From Candidatus Limivivens intestinipullorum (lineage in GTDB: Bacteria; Bacillota; Clostridia; Lachnospirales; Lachnospiraceae), in assembly GCA_018711185.1 (NCBI GenBank), contig DVIQ01000023.1:62001-126000 (forward strand): a DNA stretch of 64,000 nt. The letters run 5' to 3'. Below, in pieces: positions 50,631-58,450 of the stretch (its first letter is position 1; every line of letters begins with the position of its first letter). Both the position numbers and the translations under genes were made by a program. Below the pieces are notes generated by a model that saw only the letters and a list, made by a program, of their open reading frames with translations, had not been told where the DNA came from and did not search any database.

Positions 50631-52378
50631 ACACACCAAAATATGCCCGGCAGATGGAAACCCTCAGAAAGCTTTCCCGCTATCTGAAGCCGTACCGCGT
50701 CTATCTGGCCGTATCTGTCCTCCTGGCAGCCGTGACCGTGGCCCTGACCCTCTATGTCCCCACCCTCACGGGCAATGCCATTGATTTTATCCTGGGCGAG
50801 GGGCGTGTGGATTTCCCGCGGATTATCCGCATCCTGATCCAGATCGGCGTCTGCATCGCCGTCACAGCCCTGGCCCAGTGGATTATGAATATCTGCAACA
50901 ACAAAATGACCTACCAGATGGTCCGGGACATCCGGAACGACGCGTTTCAGAAAATTGAGATCCTTCCTCTGAAATACATCGATTCCCACTCCTACGGAGA
51001 GGTCGTAAGCCGGGTAATCGCCGACGTGGATCAGCTGGCGGACGGCCTTCTCATGGGCTTCACCCAGCTTTTCACCGGCATAGCCACCATCGCCGGCACC
51101 CTGGGCTTCATGCTCTCCATCAATGTGGGAATCACCTTTGTGGTGGTTCTGATTACGCCTTTATCCTTCTTTGTGGCGGGCTTTATTGCCAAACGAACCT
51201 ATACCATGTTCCGGCTGCAGTCGGAAACCCGCGGCGAGCAGACCGCCCTCATCGAAGAAATGATTGGAAACCAGAAGGTAGTACAGGCCTTCTCCCACGA
51301 AGACGAGGCTCTGGAAAAATTTGACGAGATCAACGGACGCCTCCAGAAGTATTCCCTCCAGGCGATTTTCTTCTCGTCCCTGACCAACCCGGCCACCCGG
51401 TTTGTAAACAGCCTGGCCTATGCGGCGGTCTGCGTAACCGGCGCCCTGACGGCGGTGGCAGGCCATCTGACCGTCGGGCAGCTCACCTGTCTTTTAAGCT
51501 ACGCGAACCAGTACACCAAGCCCTTTAACGAAATCTCCGGCGTCGTGACGGAACTGCAGAACGCCATCGCCTGCGCCGGACGGATTCTTGAGCTCATCGA
51601 GGAAGAGCCCCAGATTCCGGAGCCGGAAAACGCCCTGTCCCTGACCGATATCCGGGGCAACGTATCCCTTTCCGACGTGACCTTCTCCTATGAGTCCGGC
51701 CAGCGCCTCATTGAAAACCTGAATCTCACCGCAAAGCCCGGCCAGCGCATTGCCATCGTCGGTCCCACCGGCTGCGGAAAAACCACGGTTATCAACCTGC
51801 TCATGCGCTTTTACGATGTAAACGGCGGTTCCATCCGGGTGGAGGATTACGATATCCGGGACATCACCCGGAAAAGCCTCAGGGCCGGCTACGGCATGGT
51901 TCTCCAGGATACTTGGCTGAAAACCGGAACCATCCGGGAAAACATCGTCATGGGACGGCCTGACGCCACCGAGGAAGAAATTATCCAGGCAGCCAAGGCC
52001 TCCCACGCCCACAGCTTCATCCGCCGGCTGCCCCAGGGCTACGACACCCGGATCACCGAGGACGGCGGCGGCCTCTCCCAGGGCCAGAAGCAGCTTCTGT
52101 GCATCACCAGAGTCATGCTCTGCCATCCGCCCATGCTGATTCTGGATGAGGCCACCTCCTCCATCGACACCCGCACAGAGCTGAAAATCCAGAACGCCTT
52201 CGCCCGGCTTATGGAGGGCAGAACCAGCTTCATCGTGGCCCACCGGCTCTCCACCATCCGGGAAGCCGACCGGATTCTGGTCATGAAAGACGGCCATGTG
52301 ATCGAACAGGGAACCCACGAAGAGCTGCTGGAAAAGAAAGGCTTTTACGCGGAACTGTATAACAGTCAGTTTGGTTAA
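50627..52378 (+). CDS. ABC exporter half-transporter B (canonical ATP site)
   Basis: This 583-residue partner half-transporter has a membrane domain at about 20-320 and an ATPase domain with Walker A GPTGCGKTTVIN and Walker B LILDEATSSID, retaining the catalytic Glu. The signature reads LSQGQKQLLCITRVM, the variant seen in the canonical subunit of heterodimers such as TM288. It has four bases of overlap with the first gene and must assemble with it. The stop codon overlaps the convergent fic stop by four bases, and its terminator lies inside the fic coding region. Confidence 0.94.
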   Translation: MNTPKYARQMETLRKLSRYLKPYRVYLAVSVLLAAVTVALTLYVPTLTGNAIDFILGEGRVDFPRIIRILIQIGVCIAVTALAQWIMNICNNKMTYQMVRDIRNDAFQKIEILPLKYIDSHSYGEVVSRVIADVDQLADGLLMGFTQLFTGIATIAGTLGFMLSINVGITFVVVLITPLSFFVAGFIAKRTYTMFRLQSETRGEQTALIEEMIGNQKVVQAFSHEDEALEKFDEINGRLQKYSLQAIFFSSLTNPATRFVNSLAYAAVCVTGALTAVAGHLTVGQLTCLLSYANQYTKPFNEISGVVTELQNAIACAGRILELIEEEPQIPEPENALSLTDIRGNVSLSDVTFSYESGQRLIENLNLTAKPGQRIAIVGPTGCGKTTVINLLMRFYDVNGGSIRVEDYDIRDITRKSLRAGYGMVLQDTWLKTGTIRENIVMGRPDATEEEIIQAAKASHAHSFIRRLPQGYDTRITEDGGGLSQGQKQLLCITRVMLCHPPMLILDEATSSIDTRTELKIQNAFARLMEGRTSFIVAHRLSTIREADRILVMKDGHVIEQGTHEELLEKKGFYAELYNSQFG

Positions 52379-53367
52379 ATCTTTCTGTATCTTTGATTTC
52401 TGCTGTTAGGCTTATCAGGAATTGTCATCCTGATAAGCCTTAATTTTATAGCCGGGCACAGATAATTTCTGCGGAATCCCTCTCTGGATTTTAGCTGCAG
52501 CTTTTCCATAAGCGCCTTGCTTGTATAAGGAATATCATATTCCATGACTTCCAGCAGTCTTTTAACCGCTTCTGAAAGATCTTCATTTTCCTCGCTGATT
52601 TGAACGGAAACTTCATCCAGAATCTTATCTGTCTGAGACAGCAGAAACTCGATAAAAATTGTAGATTCTCCGGCAGCATGGCACTTCGCAATGGCTTCAT
52701 AGTATTCGTCTTGAAACTTCTCAATCTGGCTTTCAATTGGAATATACTCAAATACCGGCTTCCATTTGGCCAGAATGGCCGTATGCCACAGTCTTGCCAT
52801 TCTGCCATTTCCATCTGAAAACGGGTGGATAAATACAAGCTCATAATGAAATACACTGCTCAAAATCAATGGGTGAACCTCGCTTCGCGCGGCGTTCATC
52901 CAACTGAACAATTCATCCATAAGCTGTGGGACAAGCCGTGCCGGCGGCGCCATAAAGATACATTGATCGCCATTGAAAACGCCTTCCTCTCCTGAGCGGA
53001 AATCACCGGACTCCTCCACAAGATACTTCGTCATAATCCCGTGGAACTGTTTCAAATGCTGAATATTATAGGGATCGATTTCCGAAAATCGTTCATACGC
53101 GGCATAGGCGTTCTTTACTTCCTGGATCTCTTTTTGCTCACCCAGTACAGTCTTCCCATTGATTACATCCCGAACCTGTCCGAAAGTCAGAGAATTGGCT
53201 TCGATTTTCAAAGAAGAATGAATCGATTTAATTCTATTATTCTTCCTCAAATGCGGTTTTGCCGCGAGATTGCTCACAGCGGTTATGCGTCCTATTTTTT
53301 CAGAAACAGACGATACATACGCCAATATTTCATTTGTTATTGTAAAAGGCGGCTTATATTCTCCCAC
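52375..53367 (-). CDS. Fic family protein (AMP-transferase type)
   Basis: This 330-residue Fic-fold protein has an N-terminal Fic_N region whose inhibitory-helix motif reads SSLKIEAN (Ser-x-x-x-Glu, about 50-57). The active loop HPFSDGNGRMAR (about 200-211) is complete: His catalyst, Asp/Asn, and both Arg positions. A C-terminal winged helix follows (YDIPYTSKALMEKLQLKSREGFRRNYL). It is the autoinhibited class that AMPylates targets such as gyrase or itself. The start is a GTG seven bases after GGAGG. No partner antitoxin gene is present, consistent with the built-in inhibitory helix. Confidence 0.9.
   Translation of the reverse strand: MGEYKPPFTITNEILAYVSSVSEKIGRITAVSNLAAKPHLRKNNRIKSIHSSLKIEANSLTFGQVRDVINGKTVLGEQKEIQEVKNAYAAYERFSEIDPYNIQHLKQFHGIMTKYLVEESGDFRSGEEGVFNGDQCIFMAPPARLVPQLMDELFSWMNAARSEVHPLILSSVFHYELVFIHPFSDGNGRMARLWHTAILAKWKPVFEYIPIESQIEKFQDEYYEAIAKCHAAGESTIFIEFLLSQTDKILDEVSVQISEENEDLSEAVKRLLEVMEYDIPYTSKALMEKLQLKSREGFRRNYLCPAIKLRLIRMTIPDKPNSRNQRYRKI
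52408..52446 (+). terminator. Terminator of the ABC exporter, inside fic coding sequence
   Basis: AGGCTTATCAGGA (52408-52420) pairs perfectly with TCCTGATAAGCCT (52428-52440) around seven bases, followed by TAATTTTA. On the other strand the same bases encode the fic residues MTIPDKP near the C-terminus. Confidence 0.6.
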
Positions 53368-53384
53368 AAAAACACCTCCGCAGT

Positions 53385-53445
53385 CTTGCGTATTATCTTG
53401 CGTATTATCTTCCTATATTATACAAACATCGCCGATAAAGTTCAA
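53385..53445 (-). promoter_or_regulatory. fic promoter with tandem 12-base repeat at the start site
   Basis: Minus-strand TTGAAC (complement of 53440-53445), 17-base spacer and TATAAT (complement of 53417-53422) form a good promoter. Immediately downstream CTTGCGTATTAT occurs twice in tandem (53385-53396, 53397-53408 on the plus strand), covering the predicted transcription start; it may be an operator. Confidence 0.65.
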
Positions 53446-53495
53446 TGCTCACAGGCTAAATGAATATGCCTGGTTCCCGTCCGTTACCCGGCGAA

Positions 53496-53538
53496 TATCC
53501 GCCCACGCAAGCACGGCGTTTCGCCCGCCTGGCTTATT
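53496..53538 (+). repeat. Dispersed repeat family D, copy 2
   Basis: Contains CCGCCCACGCAAGCACGGCG and CGCCCGCCTGGCTTAT, aligning with 48703-48745. A further inverted stretch GCTCGCCAGGCGCACC follows. It lies between fic and the DUF2284 gene. Confidence 0.45.
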
Positions 53539-53618
53539 GTTAGAACGTGCGCTCGCCAGGCGCACCACAGCAAATAAGCGACACCTGGCTTTTGACCCAA
53601 GCATCGCTTATTCTTCAA

Positions 53619-54119
53619 TTAAAACAAAAACTGGCTGAAAAACGCCGCTTTCTTATCCCCCAGCCAGTATTCCATGCCGCAGGCTTCGGCCATTTTCGCC
53701 GCGTCCACGCAGTAGGCGGACATACAGGCACTGTCCCTGGTGGGACCTGCGCTCATGGTCAGCCCTTCGACTCCCTGGGCTTCCATGGCGGCCGTAACGG
53801 CCTGCGTCATCTGATTGTGCCGGTGCTTTAAGGCCTTTGTGGCTTTCTCGTCATACACATCCACTTCACAGATCGTCTGCATGATAAAGGCGGTCTCATA
53901 GCGGCAGGCCCGCTCCTTCATCTGGGCAGGCGTTCCGCAGATGGGCGGACAGTTTTTCAGCTTCCCGTAATTTCCGCACAGATTGTCCTCACAGTATTTC
54001 CGGTATTCCTCCACAAAAACCAGGTCTTTCACCGGCAGGAACGCCGTATGGTCAAAGCCCTGTTCCTTTGCGAGAGCTGTCAGTTTCTTTTCGATTTCCT
54101 CTCTTGTCATTCTCTCCAT
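53619..54119 (-). CDS. DUF2284 metal-binding protein
   Basis: This 166-residue cysteine-rich protein has conserved Cys residues in KYCEDNLCGNYGKLKNCPPICG, RACRYETAF, SACMSAYCVDAAKMAEACG. DUF2284 proteins are presumed iron-sulfur or zinc proteins of unknown role in anaerobes; the GNYGKLKNCPP segment and DSACMSAYC are typical of the family. I use the ATG at 54119 (MERMTREEIEKKL), ten bases after GGAGG. It stands alone, flanked by repeat families D and A. Confidence 0.8.
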   Translation of the reverse strand: MERMTREEIEKKLTALAKEQGFDHTAFLPVKDLVFVEEYRKYCEDNLCGNYGKLKNCPPICGTPAQMKERACRYETAFIMQTICEVDVYDEKATKALKHRHNQMTQAVTAAMEAQGVEGLTMSAGPTRDSACMSAYCVDAAKMAEACGMEYWLGDKKAAFFSQFLF

Positions 54120-54244
54120 GTCCGTATCCTCCCTGAAAGCGGCCCCGGGGCCGCGTTTTTTCACAGCCCCATGAAAATCCGCTTCGCTTTTTCCCCTATT
54201 ATAATACTTTCACAGAGATTCTCAAGCCCTTTCGCACCGGCTGT

Positions 54245-54311
54245 TTTTGCACTCCTGAATCACGTTCTTACGGTCCGCGCAGCATGTGCGCAGACCTGCC
54301 TGAACGGTTAC
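54245..54311 (-). repeat. Repeat family A, truncated copy
   Basis: TTTTTGCACTCCTGAATCACG, the hairpin GGTCCGCGC...GCGCAGACC and a CCTGAACGGTTAC half-palindrome. A second truncated copy follows directly. Confidence 0.75.
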
Positions 54312-54377
54312 TTGCACTCCCAAATCGCGTTCTTACGGTCTTCGCAGCATGTGCGCAGGCCTGGGCTAAACGGTTAC
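54312..54377 (-). repeat. Repeat family A, truncated copy overlapping the nagB end
   Basis: TTGCACTCCCAAATCGCG, the hairpin around GCAGCATGTGC and GGGCTAAACGGTTAC. The last part is read in reverse as GTA ACC GTT TAG, the final three codons and stop of nagB. Confidence 0.75.
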
Positions 54378-55100
54378 TTTCAGTCCCCCGGCCGCCGCCT
54401 CATCCAGAATGACTTTGCAGTCCGGATGGAGCTGCAGTATGCTGGCGGGAACCGCCTCGGTCACCGGCCCTTCGATCATGCGTGCAACGCTTTCCTTTTT
54501 GTTTTCACCGTTTGCCGCGATGACCAGATGCGGGCACTGCATAAAATCCTTGATGCCCAGGGTCAGCCCGCCCATCTTCACCTCGTCCGGTATATTGTTT
54601 TCCCGTCTTAATCTCTCATTCAGCGAATCATCCATCCAGGAGAGCCAGGCTGTCTGACCAAAGGGGGTGCCGGGCTGGTTAAAGCCCAGATGGCCGTTTT
54701 CCCCAAGTCCTAGAAAAATAAAATCCGCTCCTCCGTCCGCAAGAACCTTTTGCTGAAATTTCCTGCATTCCTTCTGAGGATCCTCCGCCATGGGATCCGG
54801 CATAATAAAGTTCGCCAGCGGAATCCCCAGAGGCTCCACCACCTCGTGAAGCAGAATATAGTAGCAGCTCGCCTTGCAGTCCCTGCTCATATTCGTAATC
54901 TCATCGATTCCGAATACCGTAATGCCGGAGCAGTCAAATTTTTCCTCTTCATGAAGTTTTACCAAAGCCGCATGGACGCCTTTTGTCGTGCGGCCTGTCG
55001 ACAGGCCTATCTTCGCGCTGGTTTTTTTTCGGATCACTTGAGCTATTTCAGACGCCGCTTCCCGGAAAAAATCCTTTTCTTCTTTTATTATTATCTTCAT
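54366..55100 (-). CDS. nagB: Glucosamine-6-phosphate deaminase
   Basis: The 244-residue enzyme converts glucosamine 6-phosphate to fructose 6-phosphate and ammonia. Family motifs are LSTGRTTKGVHAALVKLHEE, FGIDEITNMSRD with the catalytic Asp, and LGLGENGHLGFNQPGTPF with the catalytic His. The sequence is more divergent than housekeeping NagB proteins (STGRTT rather than ATGSTP). The ATG follows AAGGGGAAGCGAA. It is the last gene of the eight-gene sugar operon. The last residues VTV and stop come from a family-A repeat. Confidence 0.85.
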   Translation of the reverse strand: MKIIIKEEKDFFREAASEIAQVIRKKTSAKIGLSTGRTTKGVHAALVKLHEEEKFDCSGITVFGIDEITNMSRDCKASCYYILLHEVVEPLGIPLANFIMPDPMAEDPQKECRKFQQKVLADGGADFIFLGLGENGHLGFNQPGTPFGQTAWLSWMDDSLNERLRRENNIPDEVKMGGLTLGIKDFMQCPHLVIAANGENKKESVARMIEGPVTEAVPASILQLHPDCKVILDEAAAGGLKVTV

Positions 55101-55115
55101 TTCGCTTCCCCTTTT

Positions 55116-56093
55116 CTAATAGCGAACCAGTCCGCGGGCGCACGCTTCCTTTTTACAGCGTTCATGGGCATCGTCATCCTTTGCCCCCTTTTCATCAAAC
55201 GCCAGCAAGGCCGCGCCGATAATCGGCTCATAAAAGGACTGTTTGATCGGAATATTCGAATATTTCCGGTGAATCTGAGAACAAACCGTTTCGTAGAGCA
55301 GCGGATTAGAGTTTTTGAAAACACCGCCGCTTAAAATCACCTCAAATCCGGCCGGTTCGATCTGGAAGCGCTTCACAGCTCCTGTTACATACTGGCTGAT
55401 CGATTTTCCAAACTCATAAATCACTTCCAAAGCAGTCGGATCATTTTTATTTGCTTCCTGGAAAACCACTTCACAGGCATCTTTCAATGGTTTTGGCAGC
55501 TGGTTTCTGTAAAACGCCAGCATAAGCCTGTCCATATCGTCTATTCCAAAATATTCCTTCATGCCTTCTGTCAGCGAAGTATAGGGCCCGCAGCCCATAT
55601 GGCTCTGAAAAATCTCACGAAGCGCCCGGGAACTCAAGCCTTCGGAACCCTGGTCGTAAAAATCAATGTAATTGTTATACACCAGCTCCAGTTTTCCATT
55701 TACAAAAACGGCGCTGTTCATTCCAGAACCCGTACACAGAACAATCGCGTTATCACTGTCCGTTCCCGCTCTCAGCGCAATCACGCAATCATTTACAACA
55801 TCCGCTTTTTGTACTGAAAACCTTCTTTTCAATTCCTCCTGCAGCATTTCTATTTCATCCGGCCAGTTAGCCGCCGCAATCCCGCCATAAACCTGGGAAA
55901 TCGCTTCTTTTTGGAGTCCGGCATCCTGGATCGCCATATCAGCCGCCTCCTGCATCATCCCGGATGCCTTTGCCAGTCCGTCTTTATAATGGCTGGCGCC
56001 TCCTGCCTTTCCCGTTCCAAGGATCTCTCCCTCTTCTGATAAAAGCAATGCAGCTGTTTTTGTCTGACCCTGATCAATCGCAAGAATAGCCAT
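55116..56093 (-). CDS. N-acetylglucosamine-kinase-like (BadF/BcrA ATPase family)
   Basis: This 325-residue ASKHA-fold kinase has the N-terminal phosphate loop MAILAIDQGQTKTAALLL, CTGSGMNSAVF (phosphate-2 region, about 115) and LSGGVFKN (adenosine region, about 262). It resembles eukaryotic-type GlcNAc kinases. The ATG at 56093 follows AAGGAGGACAAA. It is 15 bases upstream of nagB, so a glucosamine-type sugar is the likely substrate. No deacetylase (NagA) gene is nearby, which favours a free amino group on the substrate. Confidence 0.82.
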   Translation of the reverse strand: MAILAIDQGQTKTAALLLSEEGEILGTGKAGGASHYKDGLAKASGMMQEAADMAIQDAGLQKEAISQVYGGIAAANWPDEIEMLQEELKRRFSVQKADVVNDCVIALRAGTDSDNAIVLCTGSGMNSAVFVNGKLELVYNNYIDFYDQGSEGLSSRALREIFQSHMGCGPYTSLTEGMKEYFGIDDMDRLMLAFYRNQLPKPLKDACEVVFQEANKNDPTALEVIYEFGKSISQYVTGAVKRFQIEPAGFEVILSGGVFKNSNPLLYETVCSQIHRKYSNIPIKQSFYEPIIGAALLAFDEKGAKDDDAHERCKKEACARGLVRY

Positions 56094-56118
56094 TTTGTCC
56101 TCCTTCACCGCCAGTCTC

Positions 56119-56889
56119 TTACTGGCAGATATTTTTTATTCCCTGCAGACAACGTTTTGCGTTCTCCATTTCCGGCAGCTGTGCGTTCTCACTTTCCACC
56201 AGCAGCCAGAGGAAATCATGGGACGCAAGAATGTGCTCCCAGTCGTTTTCGTCATCTTCGGCTCCCAATACCGTATCAAATCCTCTGGTTCTGGAAAAGG
56301 GCTTTAAATGCAGGAGAATCTCTCTGTCACGGTATTTTCGCAATACCGTCAGCGGATCCGTACCGCCTTCAATGCAGTTCCCGCTGTCAAATTCCATAAT
56401 CACTTCCGGGGAAAGACCTTCAAACAGCATATCAAATACGCTCTTCCCTTCATAAACCAGCTTAAATTCATGCTCGTGGTTATGATAGCCGGTTCGGATT
56501 CCCTCGGCATTCAGCCTTTCGCATATTCGGTTCATTTCCTCGATATAGCGCAGCCATATCTCTCTGCATTCCTCCTGAGGGCCGTGGGCAACATTCCATT
56601 TGCCGCCCAGGCAGGGAATCACTGCCGCGGGGCATCCTGCCGCCTGCAGATAGTTCACCGTCTGACCGAACCGGTCCGGCTGAAGATTTCTCCATTCCAC
56701 ATGCCAGCTTGTGAGCGTCAATCCGGAATCCCGAAGGGATCTCTCTATCTCTTTCAGATCAAAATCCAATTCTCCATAAAACTCAATTCCGCGGTATCCC
56801 ATTTCCGCAAGGCCGCGAAACGTTCCGTACATATCCCGTCTTACGCTTTGATGCACGGTATACATGCCAATTCCAAACTTTTTCTGCAT
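56119..56889 (-). CDS. Sugar phosphate isomerase/epimerase (TIM-barrel)
   Basis: This 256-residue xylose-isomerase-like TIM barrel has metal-ligand motifs GIEFYGEL, the TGYHNHEHEF segment (His/Glu ligands, about 148-157), IMEFDSGNC (Asp) and LLHLKPF (His). Members act as keto-sugar isomerases, epimerases or 3-keto-glycoside lyase-like enzymes and often accompany ThuA and SDR genes, as here. The ATG follows CAAGGAAG. The substrate is unknown. Confidence 0.82.
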   Translation of the reverse strand: MQKKFGIGMYTVHQSVRRDMYGTFRGLAEMGYRGIEFYGELDFDLKEIERSLRDSGLTLTSWHVEWRNLQPDRFGQTVNYLQAAGCPAAVIPCLGGKWNVAHGPQEECREIWLRYIEEMNRICERLNAEGIRTGYHNHEHEFKLVYEGKSVFDMLFEGLSPEVIMEFDSGNCIEGGTDPLTVLRKYRDREILLHLKPFSRTRGFDTVLGAEDDENDWEHILASHDFLWLLVESENAQLPEMENAKRCLQGIKNICQ

Positions 56890-56931
56890 CTTCCTTGCCC
56901 TCTCATACCTGTACGCCGCAAATCCGCAGTT

Positions 56932-57573
56932 CTAACCTTTCATTTTTGTGCACCACTGGGCCGCGCTTTCCATCAAAGGCCTCATTTTAATAAGCATCGG
57001 ATGATTGTGTCCCGGCGTCAGGCTGCAGACCCGTCCTTTTCCAACGGTATGGGCCCATCCCGCGATCTCTGTACCGGCGTCCGAACAGCTCACCAAAATC
57101 GGGCAGACGTTTTCGATATCCACCTTGCAGAAATAATGCTCATCCGCTGTTATAAAAGGCTCAATTCCATCCATAATCGGATGGGTGCAGCCGGGAAGTT
57201 TTGTGCAGTAAACGTCATAATGGGGCTCCGGATGACTCGCGAAGCGTCCTCTTGCCAATTCAAACAAGGGCGTTCCATCCTGGATGCAGGCCATTCCCGC
57301 ATGAATAAACATCATTCCCATACCCTCTTCTACCATGGTCTTCATCTGCTCCTGCTCCTCGATGGTGAGTCCTGACTCGCCTTCCGGAAGGCCTACTGTA
57401 AAATGAATGCACAAATCCACCCTCTCTTCTGTCTCCAGCAGGTCTCTGACACGATGTGTTTTCGTCACATTCCACATTTCATTTTCTTCAAAGCTTTTTC
57501 TGACTGCTTCTCGATAATTTGCTTCCGGATGATAATAATCGTCCCAAACAATCAGTACATTTTTCTGCTCCAT
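56932..57573 (-). CDS. ThuA-domain protein
   Basis: This 213-residue ThuA-like protein has a glutamine-amidotransferase-like fold. It shows VLIVWDDYYHPEANYREAV, GMGMMFIHAGMACIQDG and HPIMDGIEPFITADEHYFC, all usual in the family. ThuA proteins act in trehalose/maltitol and 3-keto-sugar utilisation in rhizobia. The ATG at 57573 follows GGAGGAAAAGAAA; the GTG upstream lies within the ribosome site. It lies in the middle of the sugar operon. Confidence 0.8.
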   Translation of the reverse strand: MEQKNVLIVWDDYYHPEANYREAVRKSFEENEMWNVTKTHRVRDLLETEERVDLCIHFTVGLPEGESGLTIEEQEQMKTMVEEGMGMMFIHAGMACIQDGTPLFELARGRFASHPEPHYDVYCTKLPGCTHPIMDGIEPFITADEHYFCKVDIENVCPILVSCSDAGTEIAGWAHTVGKGRVCSLTPGHNHPMLIKMRPLMESAAQWCTKMKG

Positions 57574-57625
57574 TTTCTTTTCCTCCACTCTGCTGCCGCT
57601 TTGAACAGCGGCAGCAATTTACCGG

Positions 57626-58414
57626 TTACCAATTCATCCTGTCCCCGCGGTAGTTCACAAATCCCGGCATGTGCCCGGAAAACCTCTCTGGCTCATCTAA
57701 AATACGGAGGAAGCCTTTCGCTGTAATTTCCGGCGTTGTATAAAATTTCACCGTCCCCGGCCTGGCCGGTTCCACAAACGGAGCGTCTGGATCCGGGGAT
57801 TCTCCAATAACAGACTGCATCCAGCCCGGATGGAGATTCATCACGCTGCCGCCCGCCTTCCGAATCCCGTTCAATACAATGCAGGAAGCCATATTCAAAG
57901 CCGCTTTCGACATACAATATCCAAACTGGCTGTCTTTACTGCATTCCTGCATACTTGCCGCCTCGGATGATACATTAACCACAAGCTGGTCAAAGCTGTT
58001 CAGCACCGCGTGAATCAACGCCTGAGTGACTCGCAGAGCTCCTAACGCGTTTATGTTTATCTGGGCCATAATCGCTTCGAAATCTAATTTGCCATCCAGA
58101 ATCGTTCCGGCACCATGCTCAAGCCACACGGCGGCATTATTGATGAGAATATCGATCCCCTTGGTTCTTTCTAATATAAACTCCGCCGCCTTATCCACGC
58201 TTTTTTCATTGCTGACATCCAGCTCAACAATATCCAGCCTGTCCGGATATTGTTCCTTCAGTTTTTCAAGACGGTGCCAGTTTTCCCGGTATTTTCCCGC
58301 AAATACACGGTCGCCCCGTTCTGTATACTGTTTAACAAGTTCAAATCCCAGCCCGCTGTCAGCACCAGTTACGACAACCGTCCTTCTCCTTCCATACGTC
58401 AACAACTCATCCAT
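57626..58414 (-). CDS. Short-chain dehydrogenase/reductase
   Basis: This 262-residue NAD(P)-dependent SDR has the nucleotide loop TGADSGLG (16-23), NNAA (92-95), catalytic Ser near 149 (VSSEAAS) and Tyr166-x3-Lys170 (YCMSK). It probably oxidises or reduces a hydroxyl of the imported sugar. Start ATG lies eight bases after GGGGGA. It is 36 bases downstream of the binding-protein gene. Confidence 0.88.
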   Translation of the reverse strand: MDELLTYGRRRTVVVTGADSGLGFELVKQYTERGDRVFAGKYRENWHRLEKLKEQYPDRLDIVELDVSNEKSVDKAAEFILERTKGIDILINNAAVWLEHGAGTILDGKLDFEAIMAQININALGALRVTQALIHAVLNSFDQLVVNVSSEAASMQECSKDSQFGYCMSKAALNMASCIVLNGIRKAGGSVMNLHPGWMQSVIGESPDPDAPFVEPARPGTVKFYTTPEITAKGFLRILDEPERFSGHMPGFVNYRGDRMNW

Positions 58415-58450
58415 TTTCTGAATCCCCCATTGATATATCATTCTATATTT

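Noticed and set aside
48744..50639. 631-codon open frame opposite the first ABC half-transporter
   Set aside because: The plus-strand protein has all expected ABC motifs; the reverse frame is a G/H/Q/D-rich shadow.
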